Positions 16,285 through 25,729 are shown, counted from the first letter of the stretch. The stretch is DNA of 64,000 bases from Pseudomonas thivervalensis (GCF_001269655.1 NZ_LHVE01000020.1:310001-374000), one strand, 5' to 3'. A program made the numbers and translations. Notes: generated by a model not told the origin, from the letters alone.

Positions 16285-17172
16285 TTAGACCAACGCGGTC
16301 TCTGCCCGGCGGACTTCCGGTTGTTTCCAGGAATCGGCGGCGCTTTCTTCGATGGCTTGCTGGATCGCGCGCTTGCGATTTTCTTCGGCGCGGCGGCTGA
16401 AGTACCAGACCAGGAAGGTCACCAGCGACACCGCCAGGAGGATCAGGCTCGCCACGGCGTTGATTTCCGGTTTTACCCCCAGGCGCACCGCCGAGAACAC
16501 TTCCATCGGCAAGGTCGTCGAGCCAGGGCCGGAGACGAAGCTCGCCAGCACCAGGTCGTCCAGGGACAACGCGAACGACATCATGCCCCCCGCCGCCAGT
16601 GACGGCGCGATCATCGGGATGGTGATCAGGATGAACACCTTCCACGGCCGCGCACCGAGGTCCATGGCCGCCTCTTCGATGGACAGGTCCAGCTCACGCA
16701 AGCGCGCCGAGACCACCACCGCTACGTAGGCTGCGCAGAACGTGGTGTGGGCGATCCAGATCGTGACGATGCCACGTTCCTGGGGCCAGCCGATCATCTG
16801 CGCCATGGCCACGAACAGCAGCAACAGCGACAGGCCGGTGATCACTTCCGGCATCACCAGCGGCGCGGTGACCAGGCCACCGAACAGCGTGCGGCCCTTG
16901 AAGTGGGTGATGCGGGTCAACACGAAGGCCGCCAGCGTCCCCAGCGCCACCGCGGCAATCGCCGTGTAGCAGGCGATTTCCAGCGAGCGCATCACCGAGC
17001 CCATCAACTGGCTGTTGTCCAGCAGGCCGACGTACCATTTCACCGACCAGCCGCCCCATACCGTCACCAGTTTCGAGGCGTTGAACGAGTAGATCACCAG
17101 AATGAGCATCGGCGCGTAGATGAACAGCAAACCCAGCACCAGCATCAGGCTTGAAAAACTGAAGCGCTTCAT
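16285..17172 (-). CDS. spuH: SpuH, polyamine ABC transporter permease (PotI type)
   Basis: 295 residues with six predicted membrane segments. The permease-ATPase coupling (EAA) loop is EEAAMDLGARPWKVFILITI near residue 180. With SpuG it forms the membrane pore for uptake of spermidine and putrescine, energised by SpuF. Last gene of the spuABCDEFGH run; its ATG overlaps the spuG stop by four bases. The C-terminal tail after residue 260 is charged and Arg-rich (YFSRRAEENRKR), as in other PotI proteins. Confidence 0.93.
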   Translation of the reverse strand: MKRFSFSSLMLVLGLLFIYAPMLILVIYSFNASKLVTVWGGWSVKWYVGLLDNSQLMGSVMRSLEIACYTAIAAVALGTLAAFVLTRITHFKGRTLFGGLVTAPLVMPEVITGLSLLLLFVAMAQMIGWPQERGIVTIWIAHTTFCAAYVAVVVSARLRELDLSIEEAAMDLGARPWKVFILITIPMIAPSLAAGGMMSFALSLDDLVLASFVSGPGSTTLPMEVFSAVRLGVKPEINAVASLILLAVSLVTFLVWYFSRRAEENRKRAIQQAIEESAADSWKQPEVRRAETALV

Positions 17173-18089
17173 TCCTTGCCCTCCATTTCTTTGGCCTGAC
17201 TGCGGTTGAACAGGATGATGGGCACGATCAGGATCGCCAGCATCACCACCGCCAGGGCGGACGCCACCGGCCAGTCTCGGTTATTGAAGAATTCCTGCCA
17301 CAGCACTTTGCCGATCATCAGGGTTTCCGGGCCACCCAGCAGTTCCGGGATCACGAACTCGCCCACCACCGGGATGAACACCAGCATTGCGCCTGCGATG
17401 ATGCCGTTCTTGGACAGCGGCACGGTGATTTTCCAGAAGCTGTTGAAGGTGCTCGAACCCAAGTCCGACGCGGCTTCCAACAGGCTGGCGTCATGCTTCA
17501 CCAGGTTGGCGTACAACGGCAGGATCATGAACGGCAGGTAGGAATAGACGACTCCGATATACACCGCCAGGTTGGTGTTGAGAATCTGCAGCGGCTCGCT
17601 GATCCAGCCCATGCTCAGTAGAAAACCGTTGAGCAAGCCGTTGTTGCTGAGAATCCCCATCCACGCGTAGACGCGGATCAGGATCGCGGTCCAGGTCGGC
17701 ATCATGATCAACAGCACCAGCACCGTCTGCATCTCTTTGCGGGCATTGGCGATGCCGTAGGCCATCGGATAACCGATCAACAGGCACAAGACCGTGCTGA
17801 TCAAGGCCATCTTCAGCGAGCCGAGGTAGGCGGCGATGTACAACTCGTCCTCGCTCAGCATCACGTAGTTGGCGAGGTTGAGCAGCACCTGCAACTTCTG
17901 GTCGACGTAGCTGTAGATCTCGGTGTACGGCGGAATGGCCACGTCGGCTTCGGCGAAGCTGATCTTCAGGACAATGAAGAACGGCAGCATGAAGAACAGG
18001 AACAGCCAGATGAAGGGCACCCCGATGACCAGTTGGCGGCCACCGGGCGTTATTCGATCGAGTCGGCGTTTGAGTTTGCGCATGTTCAT
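17169..18089 (-). CDS. spuG: SpuG, polyamine ABC transporter permease (PotH type)
   Basis: 306 residues with six membrane segments (first at VIGVPFIWLFLFFMLPFFIV). The EAA loop is LLEAASDLGSSTFNSFWKIT near residue 210. It is the heterodimer partner of SpuH. I start at the ATG at 18089, which overlaps the spuF stop (ATGA); an in-frame extension upstream would run deep into spuF and lacks a ribosome-binding site. Confidence 0.93.
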   Translation of the reverse strand: MNMRKLKRRLDRITPGGRQLVIGVPFIWLFLFFMLPFFIVLKISFAEADVAIPPYTEIYSYVDQKLQVLLNLANYVMLSEDELYIAAYLGSLKMALISTVLCLLIGYPMAYGIANARKEMQTVLVLLIMMPTWTAILIRVYAWMGILSNNGLLNGFLLSMGWISEPLQILNTNLAVYIGVVYSYLPFMILPLYANLVKHDASLLEAASDLGSSTFNSFWKITVPLSKNGIIAGAMLVFIPVVGEFVIPELLGGPETLMIGKVLWQEFFNNRDWPVASALAVVMLAILIVPIILFNRSQAKEMEGKE

Positions 18090-19228
18090 GAGCGAAGCAC
18101 CACGCCGCTGTCGTCTTCCCACCAGACGAACACCTGGTCGCCCCAGGTCGGACGCTGGCCACGGCGCTCGGCGTTGGCGACGAAGGATTGCACCAGCTTG
18201 CCGCTCGGCAATTCGACATAGAACACCGAGTGGCCGCCCAGGTAGGCGATGTCATGGACCTTGCCGCTGGACCAGTTGTGCTCGCAGGTCGGCTGCTCGG
18301 ACGTGACCAACAGTTTTTCCGGGCGAATGGCGTAGGTCACGGACTTGTCCTGCACCGAGGTGCTGATGCCGTGGCCGACGTAGATGCTGCGGTCCAGGTC
18401 CTTGCAGGTCAGCACCGCGTGGCCTTCGGCGTCGTCCACCACTTCGGTCTCGAAGATGTTGACGTTGCCGATGAATTCGCAGACCAGCCGGCTGGTCGGG
18501 GTTTCGTAGATGTCGATCGGGCTGCCGATCTGGGCGATCCAGCCCAGGTGCATGATCGCGATGCGTTCGGCCATGGTCATGGCCTCTTCCTGGTCGTGGG
18601 TCACCATGACGCAGGTCACGCCAACCCGCTCGATGATCTCCACCAGTTCAAGCTGCATCTGCGAGCGCAGTTTTTTATCCAGCGCGCCCATGGGTTCGTC
18701 GAGCAGCAACAGCTTCGGCCGCTTGGCCAGGGAACGGGCCAGGGCTACCCGCTGGCGCTGGCCGCCGGACAGCTGATGCGGCTTGCGCTTGGCGTACTGG
18801 CTCATTTGCACCAGCTTGAGCATCTCCGCCACGCGGGCATCGATCTCGGCCTTGGGGATCTTGTCCTGCTGCAGGCCGAAGGCGATGTTCTGCGCCACGG
18901 TCATGTGCGGGAACAGGGCGTAGGATTGGAACATCATGTTGATCGGCCGCTCATAGGGCGGCATGTCGGTGATGTCCACGCCATCGAGGAAAATCCGCCC
19001 CTCGGTGGGCCGCTCGAAACCGGCCAGCATGCGCAGCAAGGTGGATTTGCCCGATCCCGAACCGCCGAGCAAGGCGAAGATCTCGCCTTTCTTGATTTCC
19101 AGGGACACATCGTCCACGGCAATCGTCTCGTCGAACTTCTTCGTGACCCGGTCGATTTTGACCAGCACCTGTTTGGGTGTCTGGTCGCCCTCGAGGGCTT
19201 TCTTATAGGCGCCGGAGGCAACTGCCAT
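18086..19228 (-). CDS. spuF: SpuF, polyamine ABC transporter ATPase (PotG type)
   Basis: 380 residues. Walker A GGSGSGKST (about 55), Q-loop FQSYALFPHM, signature LSGGQRQRVALA, Walker B LLLLDEPMGALD and H-loop VTHDQEEAM are all intact. The C-terminal ~120 residues form the TOBE/OB regulatory domain typical of the PotA/PotG subfamily. It powers uptake through SpuG and SpuH. The stop overlaps the spuG start. Confidence 0.95.
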   Translation of the reverse strand: MAVASGAYKKALEGDQTPKQVLVKIDRVTKKFDETIAVDDVSLEIKKGEIFALLGGSGSGKSTLLRMLAGFERPTEGRIFLDGVDITDMPPYERPINMMFQSYALFPHMTVAQNIAFGLQQDKIPKAEIDARVAEMLKLVQMSQYAKRKPHQLSGGQRQRVALARSLAKRPKLLLLDEPMGALDKKLRSQMQLELVEIIERVGVTCVMVTHDQEEAMTMAERIAIMHLGWIAQIGSPIDIYETPTSRLVCEFIGNVNIFETEVVDDAEGHAVLTCKDLDRSIYVGHGISTSVQDKSVTYAIRPEKLLVTSEQPTCEHNWSSGKVHDIAYLGGHSVFYVELPSGKLVQSFVANAERRGQRPTWGDQVFVWWEDDSGVVLRS

Positions 19229-19288
19229 TTACGAAACTCCCACAGAATTTGCAGTTCGCCCCAAGGAGGCGAACAAGAGTGTTGACGT

Positions 19289-20386
19289 TTATTTACCCGA
19301 CTTGACCTTGGTCCAGCTGCGGGTCATGAGTCGTTGGATCTTGGGCGGCAACTCGGAGTTGACGTAGAGCTTGTCGACGACCGCTTGCGGTGGATAAACC
19401 GCTTCATCGGTGCGTACTTTCTGGTCCATCAGTTCGCCAGCCTTGGGGTTCGGGTTGGCATAACCGACAACGTCGCTGACCTGGGCGATGACCTCAGGCT
19501 TGAGCACATAGTTGATGAAGGCATGGGCTTGCTTGACGTTGGTGGCATCACGGGGGATCGCCAGCATGTCGAACCAGAGGTTGCCGCCTTCCTTGGGAAT
19601 CACGTAGGCGATGTTGACGCCCTTGCCGGCTTCGCTGGCACGTTCGCGGGCCTGGAAAATGTCACCGGAGAAACCGGCGGCCACGCAGATCTCGCCATTG
19701 GCCAGGTCGGAGATGTACTTGGAAGAATTGAAGTAGGTCACGTAGGGCCGGATCTTGAGGAGCTGGGCCTCGGCCTTCTTGTAGTCTTCAGGGTCTTCGC
19801 TGTTGGGGTTCAGGCCCAGGTAATTGAGCATCGCCGGGATCATTTCGTCACCCGAGTCGAGGAACGAAACGCCGCAGCTGGACAGCTTCTTGATGTTTTC
19901 CGGCTCGAACAGCATGGCCCACGAATCGATCTTGTCGACGCCCAGGACTGCCTTGATCTTCTCGACGTTATAGCCGATGCCGTTGGTGCCCCACAGGTAA
20001 GGCACGGCGTACTGGTTGCCCGGGTCGTTCTTTTCCAGGCGCTTGAGCAGCACCGGGTCGAGGTTGGCGTAGTTGGGCAACTGCGCCTTGTCGAGCTTCT
20101 GGAACGCCCCGGCCTTGATCTGCTTGCCGAGGAAGTGGTTGGACGGCACGACCACGTCGTAGCCGGTGCGCCCGGCCAGCAACTTGCCTTCCAGGGTTTC
20201 GTTGGAGTCGAACACGTCATACACCGGCTTGATGCCCGTGGCTTTTTCGAAATCCGCCAGGGTGGTCTCGCCAATGTAGTCCGACCAATTATAAATATGC
20301 ACGGTGGAGGCAGCCTGGACACTGACGGCGAGCGTCAGGCCGGCGCCCACCAGCAAGGCGTTGCGTAACAAAGAAAAGACTGGCAC
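19289..20386 (-). CDS. spuE: SpuE, periplasmic polyamine-binding protein (spermidine type)
   Basis: 365 residues with a signal peptide ending near VQAASTVHIY. It is a PotF/PotD-family binding protein (NWSDYIGETTLADFEKATGI, FDSNETLEGKLLAGRTGYDV). In P. aeruginosa a Trp near position 271 in SpuE versus a Phe in SpuD helps decide spermidine against putrescine; here the equivalent reads GGNLWFDML, i.e. Trp, which favours SpuE. The order spuD-spuE-spuF agrees. It is the second of two tandem binding-protein genes. Confidence 0.9.
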   Translation of the reverse strand: MPVFSLLRNALLVGAGLTLAVSVQAASTVHIYNWSDYIGETTLADFEKATGIKPVYDVFDSNETLEGKLLAGRTGYDVVVPSNHFLGKQIKAGAFQKLDKAQLPNYANLDPVLLKRLEKNDPGNQYAVPYLWGTNGIGYNVEKIKAVLGVDKIDSWAMLFEPENIKKLSSCGVSFLDSGDEMIPAMLNYLGLNPNSEDPEDYKKAEAQLLKIRPYVTYFNSSKYISDLANGEICVAAGFSGDIFQARERASEAGKGVNIAYVIPKEGGNLWFDMLAIPRDATNVKQAHAFINYVLKPEVIAQVSDVVGYANPNPKAGELMDQKVRTDEAVYPPQAVVDKLYVNSELPPKIQRLMTRSWTKVKSGK

Positions 20387-20518
20387 GTGGAGGTCCTCTT
20401 AAATAGTTGGGCCCAAGTTGCCCCCGTTACGTGGCCCACGCTGGGGCCCTGCAACAAAACCGGCGCGCAACTTACCCTCGATAAACCGATCCAGCAAAAC
20501 TTTTAGTTATTTATGGGT

Positions 20519-20555
20519 TCCTGTTGCCGCCGCCGCACTGGCCGCGACAACAGGA
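20519..20555 (-). promoter_or_regulatory. stem-loop between spuD and spuE
   Basis: Arms TCCTGTTG and CAACAGGA enclose a 21-base GC-rich loop, 18 bases after the spuD stop. No T-run follows on the minus strand. Such hairpins behind binding-protein genes often stabilise the upstream mRNA so that more binding protein than permease is made; here that is inference. Confidence 0.45.
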
Positions 20556-20572
20556 GGGTGCTTCAAGCCGGC

Positions 20573-21685
20573 TTATTTACCGGATTTGATCTTGGTCCAG
20601 CTGCGGGTCAGGATCCGCTGGGTCGCGGCTGGCAGGTCGGCGATGGCGTACAGCTTGGCCTTCACTTCGTCCGATGGATAGATGCTCGCATCACCGGAGA
20701 TTTCCTTGTCCACCAGAGGGGTGGCGGCCTTGTTGCCGTTAGGGAAACGCACGTTGTCGGTGATCTCAGCCATGATTTCCGGCTGCATGATGAAGTTCAT
20801 CCACTTATAAGCGGCTTCGACGTTTTCGGCATCTTTCGGGATGGCGACCATGTCATAGAACGAACCGGCACCTTCCTTCGGAATGGTGTAGGCCACTTTC
20901 ACTTTGCCGCCAGCCTCGGCGGCACGGCTCTTGGATTGCTCGATATCACCGGAGTAACCCACGGCGACGCAGATGTTGCCGTTGGCCAGGTCGGAAATGT
21001 ATTTGGACGAGTGGAAATAACCGATCGATGGACGCAACTTGAGGAACAGCGCTTCGGCCTCGGCCAGTTGCTTCTTGTCCTGGCTGTCGGTCGGGTAGCC
21101 AAGATAATGCAGGGCCACCGGAATCATTTCGGTTGGCGAATCGAGGAAGCTCACGCCGCAGCTCTTGAGCTTGGCGATGTTCTCGGGCTTGAGCAGAGTG
21201 TCCCAGGAGTCGATCTTGTCGACACCCAATGCGGCCTTGACCTTCTCGGGGTTGTAACCGATGCCGATGGTGCCCCACATGTAGGGGAAGGCGTGTTTGT
21301 TGCCCTGGTCGCTGGCATCGCCGACGGCCTTGAGCAGGTCGGTGTCCAGGTTCTTCCAGTTCGGCAGCTTGGACTTGTCCAGCTCCTGGTAGACGCCGGC
21401 CTTGATCTGCTTGGCCAGGAAGTTGTTCGACGGCACCACAACGTCATAGCCGGATTTGCCGGCCAGCAACTTGGCTTCCAGGGTTTCGTTGCTGTCGAAC
21501 ACGTCGTAGACGACTTTGATCCCCGTTTCTTTTTCGAACTTGGCGACGGTGTTCGGCGCAATGTAGTCGGACCAGTTATAGACGTGCAGCACTTTGTCGT
21601 CCGCCTGGACGGCGCCCGCCATCACGCCCATCAGGGACATGGCGAGGAGGGTCTTGCCAGCTATCTTCATACCTAATGCCTTCAT
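20573..21685 (-). CDS. spuD: SpuD, periplasmic polyamine-binding protein (putrescine type)
   Basis: 370 residues, signal peptide ending at VMAGAVQADD. Same family as SpuE, with which it shares the YNWSDYIAPNTVAKFEKETG and KSGYDVVVPSN core. At the ligand-deciding position it reads AGSFYDMVAI, i.e. Phe where SpuE has Trp, matching SpuD of P. aeruginosa (putrescine preferring). The first ATG is preferred: GGAG lies nine bases upstream; a second in-frame ATG five codons later is less likely. Confidence 0.9.
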   Translation of the reverse strand: MKALGMKIAGKTLLAMSLMGVMAGAVQADDKVLHVYNWSDYIAPNTVAKFEKETGIKVVYDVFDSNETLEAKLLAGKSGYDVVVPSNNFLAKQIKAGVYQELDKSKLPNWKNLDTDLLKAVGDASDQGNKHAFPYMWGTIGIGYNPEKVKAALGVDKIDSWDTLLKPENIAKLKSCGVSFLDSPTEMIPVALHYLGYPTDSQDKKQLAEAEALFLKLRPSIGYFHSSKYISDLANGNICVAVGYSGDIEQSKSRAAEAGGKVKVAYTIPKEGAGSFYDMVAIPKDAENVEAAYKWMNFIMQPEIMAEITDNVRFPNGNKAATPLVDKEISGDASIYPSDEVKAKLYAIADLPAATQRILTRSWTKIKSGK

Positions 21686-21791
21686 GAAAAAATGCTCCAG
21701 TTATTCTTCTTAGCCACAGTTCATTAGCCAGCTCGCGGGCAACCTGAACAGTCGGTAGTCTGGCAAGTTACAGGCCAGGCTTTCAACACAA

Positions 21792-21816
21792 GCCCAGCCT
21801 TTTATTCACGCTGGGC
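21792..21816 (-). promoter_or_regulatory. stem-loop between spuC and spuD
   Basis: Perfect 7-bp arms GCCCAGC / GCTGGGC with an 11-base AT-rich loop, in the 167-base gap after the spuC stop. It has no T-run, so it may be an mRNA processing or attenuation element, not a full terminator. Confidence 0.4.
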
Positions 21817-21852
21817 GAGGCCCTCGCAGGCACCTCGCTCAGAGCCTAGCAC

Positions 21853-23217
21853 TTAGCCTTGCAACGCACTGAGCGTCAGGTCCAGGCACTGCCGCGCCTT
21901 GGTCACCAACTCATCGATCTCGGCCTTGCTGATCACCAGCGGCGGCGCAATGATCATGGTGTCGCCCACCGCGCGCATGATCAGCCCGTTATCGAAGCAG
22001 AACTGCCGGCAGATCATGCCCACGCCCTTGCCTTCGTAGCGCTTGCGCGTGGTTTTGTCCTGGACCAGTTCGATCGCCCCCAGCAAACCGACCCCGCGCA
22101 CTTCACCCACCAGCGGATGATCGTTCAGTTCCCGCAGACGTTGCTGCAAATAGGGTGCCGTTTCGCTGTGGACACGCTCGATGATCTTCTCGTCGCGCAG
22201 GATGCGGATGTTCTCCAGGGCCACGGCTGCAGCCACCGGGTGACCGGAATAGGTAAAGCCGTGGTTGAAGTCACCGCCTTCGTTGAGCACCGCGACCACG
22301 TCGTCACGCACGATCAGTCCGCCCATGGGGATGTAGCCAGAAGTCAGGCCCTTGGCGATGGTCATCATGTGCGGCTTCAACCCGTAATGGTCGGTACCGA
22401 ACCACTCACCAGTACGGCCAAAGCCACAGATCACTTCGTCAGCCACGAACAGGATGTCGTACTTGGCGAGGATTTCCTTCATGCGCGGCCAGTAGCTGTC
22501 AGGCGGCACGATCACGCCACCAGCGCCCTGGATCGGCTCGGCGATGAAGGCCCCGACGTTGTCCACGCCGATCTCCAGGATCTTTTCTTCCAACTGGTTG
22601 GCTGCCCACACGCCGAACTCTTCGGGGCTCATGTCGCCGCCTTCGCCGAACCAGTACGGCTGGGCGATGTGGACAATGCCCGGGATCGGCAGGTCGCCCT
22701 GCTCGTGCATATAGGTCATGCCACCCAGGCTCGCGCCGGCCACGGTCGAACCGTGATAGCCATTCTTGCGGCTGATGATGACTTTCTTGATCGGCTGGCC
22801 CTTGATCGCCCAATAGTGGCGGACCATCCGCAACATGGTGTCGTTGCCCTCGGAGCCGGAGCCGGTGAAGAACACGTGGTTCATGCCTTCAGGGGCGATG
22901 TCGGCGATGGCTTTGGACAATTCCAGCACCGGCGGGTGGGCCGTCTGGAAGAACAGGTTGTAGTACGGCAGTTCGCGCATCTGTTGGCTGGCGGCATCGG
23001 CCAGTTCCTCGCGGCCGTAACCGACGGCCACGCACCAGAGGCCGGCCATGCCGTCGAGGATCTTGTTGCCTTCACTGTCCCAGAGGTAGACGCCCTTGGC
23101 GTGGGTGATGATGCGCGGGCCTTTCTCTTTGAGCTGCTTGAAGTCGCTGAACGGCGCCAGGTGGTGATCGTTGCTCAGGGCCTGCCATTCACGGGTTTGC
23201 GGGTTATTGCGGGTCAT
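21853..23217 (-). CDS. spuC: SpuC, polyamine:pyruvate aminotransferase
   Basis: 454 residues, class III PLP aminotransferase. Visible landmarks are TGSGSEGNDTMLRM, the substrate-side WFGEGG region, the PLP-phenol aspartate in LFVADEVICGFGRTG, and the PLP lysine in MTIAKGLTSGYIPMGG (about residue 288). SpuC moves the amino group of putrescine (and other polyamines) to pyruvate, giving 4-aminobutanal and alanine. The ATG at 23217 has AGGAG at proper distance; upstream in-frame codons overlap the spuB stop region and are rejected. Confidence 0.93.
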   Translation of the reverse strand: MTRNNPQTREWQALSNDHHLAPFSDFKQLKEKGPRIITHAKGVYLWDSEGNKILDGMAGLWCVAVGYGREELADAASQQMRELPYYNLFFQTAHPPVLELSKAIADIAPEGMNHVFFTGSGSEGNDTMLRMVRHYWAIKGQPIKKVIISRKNGYHGSTVAGASLGGMTYMHEQGDLPIPGIVHIAQPYWFGEGGDMSPEEFGVWAANQLEEKILEIGVDNVGAFIAEPIQGAGGVIVPPDSYWPRMKEILAKYDILFVADEVICGFGRTGEWFGTDHYGLKPHMMTIAKGLTSGYIPMGGLIVRDDVVAVLNEGGDFNHGFTYSGHPVAAAVALENIRILRDEKIIERVHSETAPYLQQRLRELNDHPLVGEVRGVGLLGAIELVQDKTTRKRYEGKGVGMICRQFCFDNGLIMRAVGDTMIIAPPLVISKAEIDELVTKARQCLDLTLSALQG

Positions 23218-23275
23218 GCGAATTCTCCTGTTATCGGTGAGGGCGGAGCTGCCTGAAGCAGCTCCGCCCGGCGCT

Positions 23276-24634
23276 TCAGACGGCAAAGAGCAGGAATTCC
23301 CGCTCCCACGAACTGATGACGCGCTTGAAGTTTTCATGCTCGGCCCGCTTGACCGCGACGTAGCCTGTGATGAATTTCTTGCCCAGGTATTTCTCGATGG
23401 TGGTGCTGTTTTCCATGCGTTCCAGGGCGTCTTCGATGGTCAGCGGCAGACGCAGGTTGCGACGCTCGTAGCCGCGGCCCACCACCGGCGCGCTCGGGCT
23501 GATGCCTTCGACCATGCCGATGAAGCCACACAGCAGGCTGGCGGCAATCGCCAGGTACGGGTTGGCGTCGGCGCCCGGCAAGCGGTTTTCCACCCGACGG
23601 TTCTGCGGCCCCGCATCCGGCACGCGCAGGCCCACGGTGCGGTTCTCTTCGCCCCACTCCACGTTCACCGGCGCCGAAGTATCCGGCAGGAAGCGGCGGA
23701 ACGAGTTGACGTTGGGGGCGAACAGCGGCAACAGCTCGGGGATGAACTTCTGCAGGCCACCGATGTGGTGCAGGAACAGATCGCTCATGGTCCCGTCTTC
23801 ATTGGAGAAGACGTTCTTGCCGGTTTCCTTGTCGATGATGCTCTGGTGCAAGTGCATCGCACTGCCCGGCTCGCCGGTCATGGGCTTGGCCATGAAGGTG
23901 GCGGCCACGTCGTGCTTGAGTGCCGCCTCGCGCATGGTGCGCTTGAACACCAGGATCTGGTCGGCCAGGGACAGGGCATCACCGTGACGGAAATTGATTT
24001 CCATCTGCGCCGTGCCGTCCTCGTGGATCAGGGTATCGAGGTCCAGTTCCTGCAATTCGCACCAGTCGTAGACGTCTTCGAACAGCGGGTCGAATTCGTT
24101 GGCCGCTTCGATCGAGAAAGACTGGCGACCGGTTTCCGGGCGGCCGGAGCGGCCAATGGGCGGCTGCAGCGGAAAGTCCGGGTCATCGCTGCGCTTGGTC
24201 AGGTAGAACTCCATTTCCGGCGCGACGATCGGCTGCCAGCCTTTGTCGGCATAGAGCTTGAGCACTTTCTTGAGGACGTTGCGCGGCGACAGCTCGATGG
24301 GGTTGCCTTGCTTGTCGTAGGCGTCGTGGATGACCTGGGCGGTGGGCTCGATGGCCCAAGGCACAAGGAACACGGCGTTCTCGTCCGGGCGGCAGATCAT
24401 GTCGATGTCAGCCGGGTCGAGCAGTTCGTAATAGATGTCGTCTTCGACATAGTCGCCGGTCACGGTCTGGAGCAGCACGCTCTCGGGCAGGCGCATGCCT
24501 TTCTCGGCGATGAACTTGTTGGTCGGCGAGATCTTGCCCCGGGTGATACCGGTCAGGTCGCCAATCATGCATTCGACTTCTGTGATCTTGTGGTCTTTCA
24601 ACCAATCGGTGAGCTGGTCGAGGTTGTTACTCAT
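23276..24634 (-). CDS. spuB: SpuB, gamma-glutamylpolyamine synthetase (glutamine synthetase family)
   Basis: 452 residues with glutamine-synthetase landmarks: PEMEFYLTKRSDDPDF, EDGTAQMEINF, the MAKPMTGEPGSAMHLHQSI histidine/glutamate metal region, RRFLPDTSAPVNVEWGEENR and RVENRLPGADANPYLA. The GS adenylylation tyrosine motif is absent, as expected for the polyamine-specific branch (PuuA-like). The enzyme joins glutamate to polyamines with ATP, the first step of the gamma-glutamyl pathway. It lies between spuA (40 bases upstream) and spuC. Confidence 0.92.
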   Translation of the reverse strand: MSNNLDQLTDWLKDHKITEVECMIGDLTGITRGKISPTNKFIAEKGMRLPESVLLQTVTGDYVEDDIYYELLDPADIDMICRPDENAVFLVPWAIEPTAQVIHDAYDKQGNPIELSPRNVLKKVLKLYADKGWQPIVAPEMEFYLTKRSDDPDFPLQPPIGRSGRPETGRQSFSIEAANEFDPLFEDVYDWCELQELDLDTLIHEDGTAQMEINFRHGDALSLADQILVFKRTMREAALKHDVAATFMAKPMTGEPGSAMHLHQSIIDKETGKNVFSNEDGTMSDLFLHHIGGLQKFIPELLPLFAPNVNSFRRFLPDTSAPVNVEWGEENRTVGLRVPDAGPQNRRVENRLPGADANPYLAIAASLLCGFIGMVEGISPSAPVVGRGYERRNLRLPLTIEDALERMENSTTIEKYLGKKFITGYVAVKRAEHENFKRVISSWEREFLLFAV

Positions 24635-24674
24635 AAATGCCTCTAGGCGTGAGTTTCCTGACTGCTATTAATCG

Positions 24675-25451
24675 TCAGGCGTTGTTTGACGCATCCGCGT
24701 CGCGTTGTGTTGCCCTTGCTCGGCAGGCATCGCCAAATGCCTGGAAAATCGCAAGGTAGTACGGGTTAGAGCTTACCTCCCATTCAGGGTGCCATTGCAC
24801 ACCTAAAGCAAAAGCCTTGCCTTCTGGCACCGAAACCGCCTCGATCAGGCCATCCGGCGCCACCGCTTCGGCCCGCAGCCCAGGCGCCAGGCGCTCGATA
24901 CCTTGGCTGTGGATCGAGTTGACCTCTATCGATTGAGGCAACCCCACGCCCGCCAATACGCCGCCGGGCTGGATATGCACGGCGTGGGCAGGACCGTATT
25001 GGACCTCCACCGCTTGAGTCTCGTCTTCACGATGATCGATGAACGTTCCGACTTCATGAACCTTCTGATGCAGGCTACCGCCAAAGGCTACGTTCATCTC
25101 CTGGAAGCCCCGGCAGATGCCCAGCACCGGGATGCCCGCTTCGACAGCGGCGCGGATCAGCGGCAGGGTGGTGGCGTCCCGTGCAGGATCATGGGCAGTG
25201 CCCGGCGCACTGGCTGGGCCCTGGTAGTGAAAAGGTTCTACATTGGAAGGAGAGCCGGTAAAGAGAATACCGTCCAGGGCGTCCAGAATATCGGACGGCT
25301 GGAACAGATCCGCCAGGGACGGAACCAGCACTGGCAAGCCCTTGGCGGCTGTCGCGACAGCCCGGGAATATTTATCGCCACTGGTGTGATAAGCATGCAG
25401 ACCGATCTGCCTGGAGCAGGTGGTGACGCCGATTAACGGCAGGCGAGACAT
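24675..25451 (-). CDS. spuA: SpuA, gamma-glutamyl-amine hydrolase (PuuD-like class I amidotransferase fold)
   Basis: 258 residues. Nucleophile elbow VLGICRGFQEMNVAFGG contains the catalytic Cys (about residue 118), and the His-Glu pair is in GVQWHPEWE near residue 220. The family (PuuD, peptidase C26) hydrolyses gamma-glutamyl-GABA and similar amides, releasing glutamate. First gene of the spuABCDEFGH run, divergent from spuI across a 278-base control region. Confidence 0.92.
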   Translation of the reverse strand: MSRLPLIGVTTCSRQIGLHAYHTSGDKYSRAVATAAKGLPVLVPSLADLFQPSDILDALDGILFTGSPSNVEPFHYQGPASAPGTAHDPARDATTLPLIRAAVEAGIPVLGICRGFQEMNVAFGGSLHQKVHEVGTFIDHREDETQAVEVQYGPAHAVHIQPGGVLAGVGLPQSIEVNSIHSQGIERLAPGLRAEAVAPDGLIEAVSVPEGKAFALGVQWHPEWEVSSNPYYLAIFQAFGDACRARATQRDADASNNA

Positions 25452-25729
25452 GAAGCACCCCGGTATTATTGCTGTTATGGGTTTGAATCGAGCTTAGCCT
25501 TGTTCATTTTTTTACACAACACCCCCGTAAAAAATACAACACGGCCCGCTCAAGCCTGCGGGCGCCAAGGCCATTAAAGGGAAAAAAACGCCCTAAATTG
25601 CCTCAAAAAAGCCCTGCAGGTGCTTTTTTAGGGCAAAAAAGGCCCTGCTTGACTTCGGCATGCCGTTCGGGTTGACTGGCTTTCGAAGAGATCAATGATT
25701 GATATTTTTAACAACAAAGGTGTTGCATC
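25452..25729. promoter_or_regulatory. spuA-spuI divergent control region with nested inverted repeat
   Basis: AT-richer than the surroundings. At 25590-25634 an outer pair GCCCTAAA / TTTAGGGC encloses an inner perfect pair AAAAAAGC / GCTTTTTT around a nine-base loop. Read on the plus strand, the inner part is a hairpin with a T-run directly before spuI and could attenuate it; it could equally be a regulator site, since polyamines induce spu genes. No clear sigma-70 hexamer pair or sigma-54 element was found. Confidence 0.55.

Noticed and set aside
20513..21676. 387-codon plus-strand frame over spuD
   Set aside because: Mirror of spuD; low-complexity Val/Gly/Asp composition and no family resemblance.
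23171..24646. 491-codon plus-strand frame over spuB
   Set aside because: Mirror of the glutamine synthetase-family gene.
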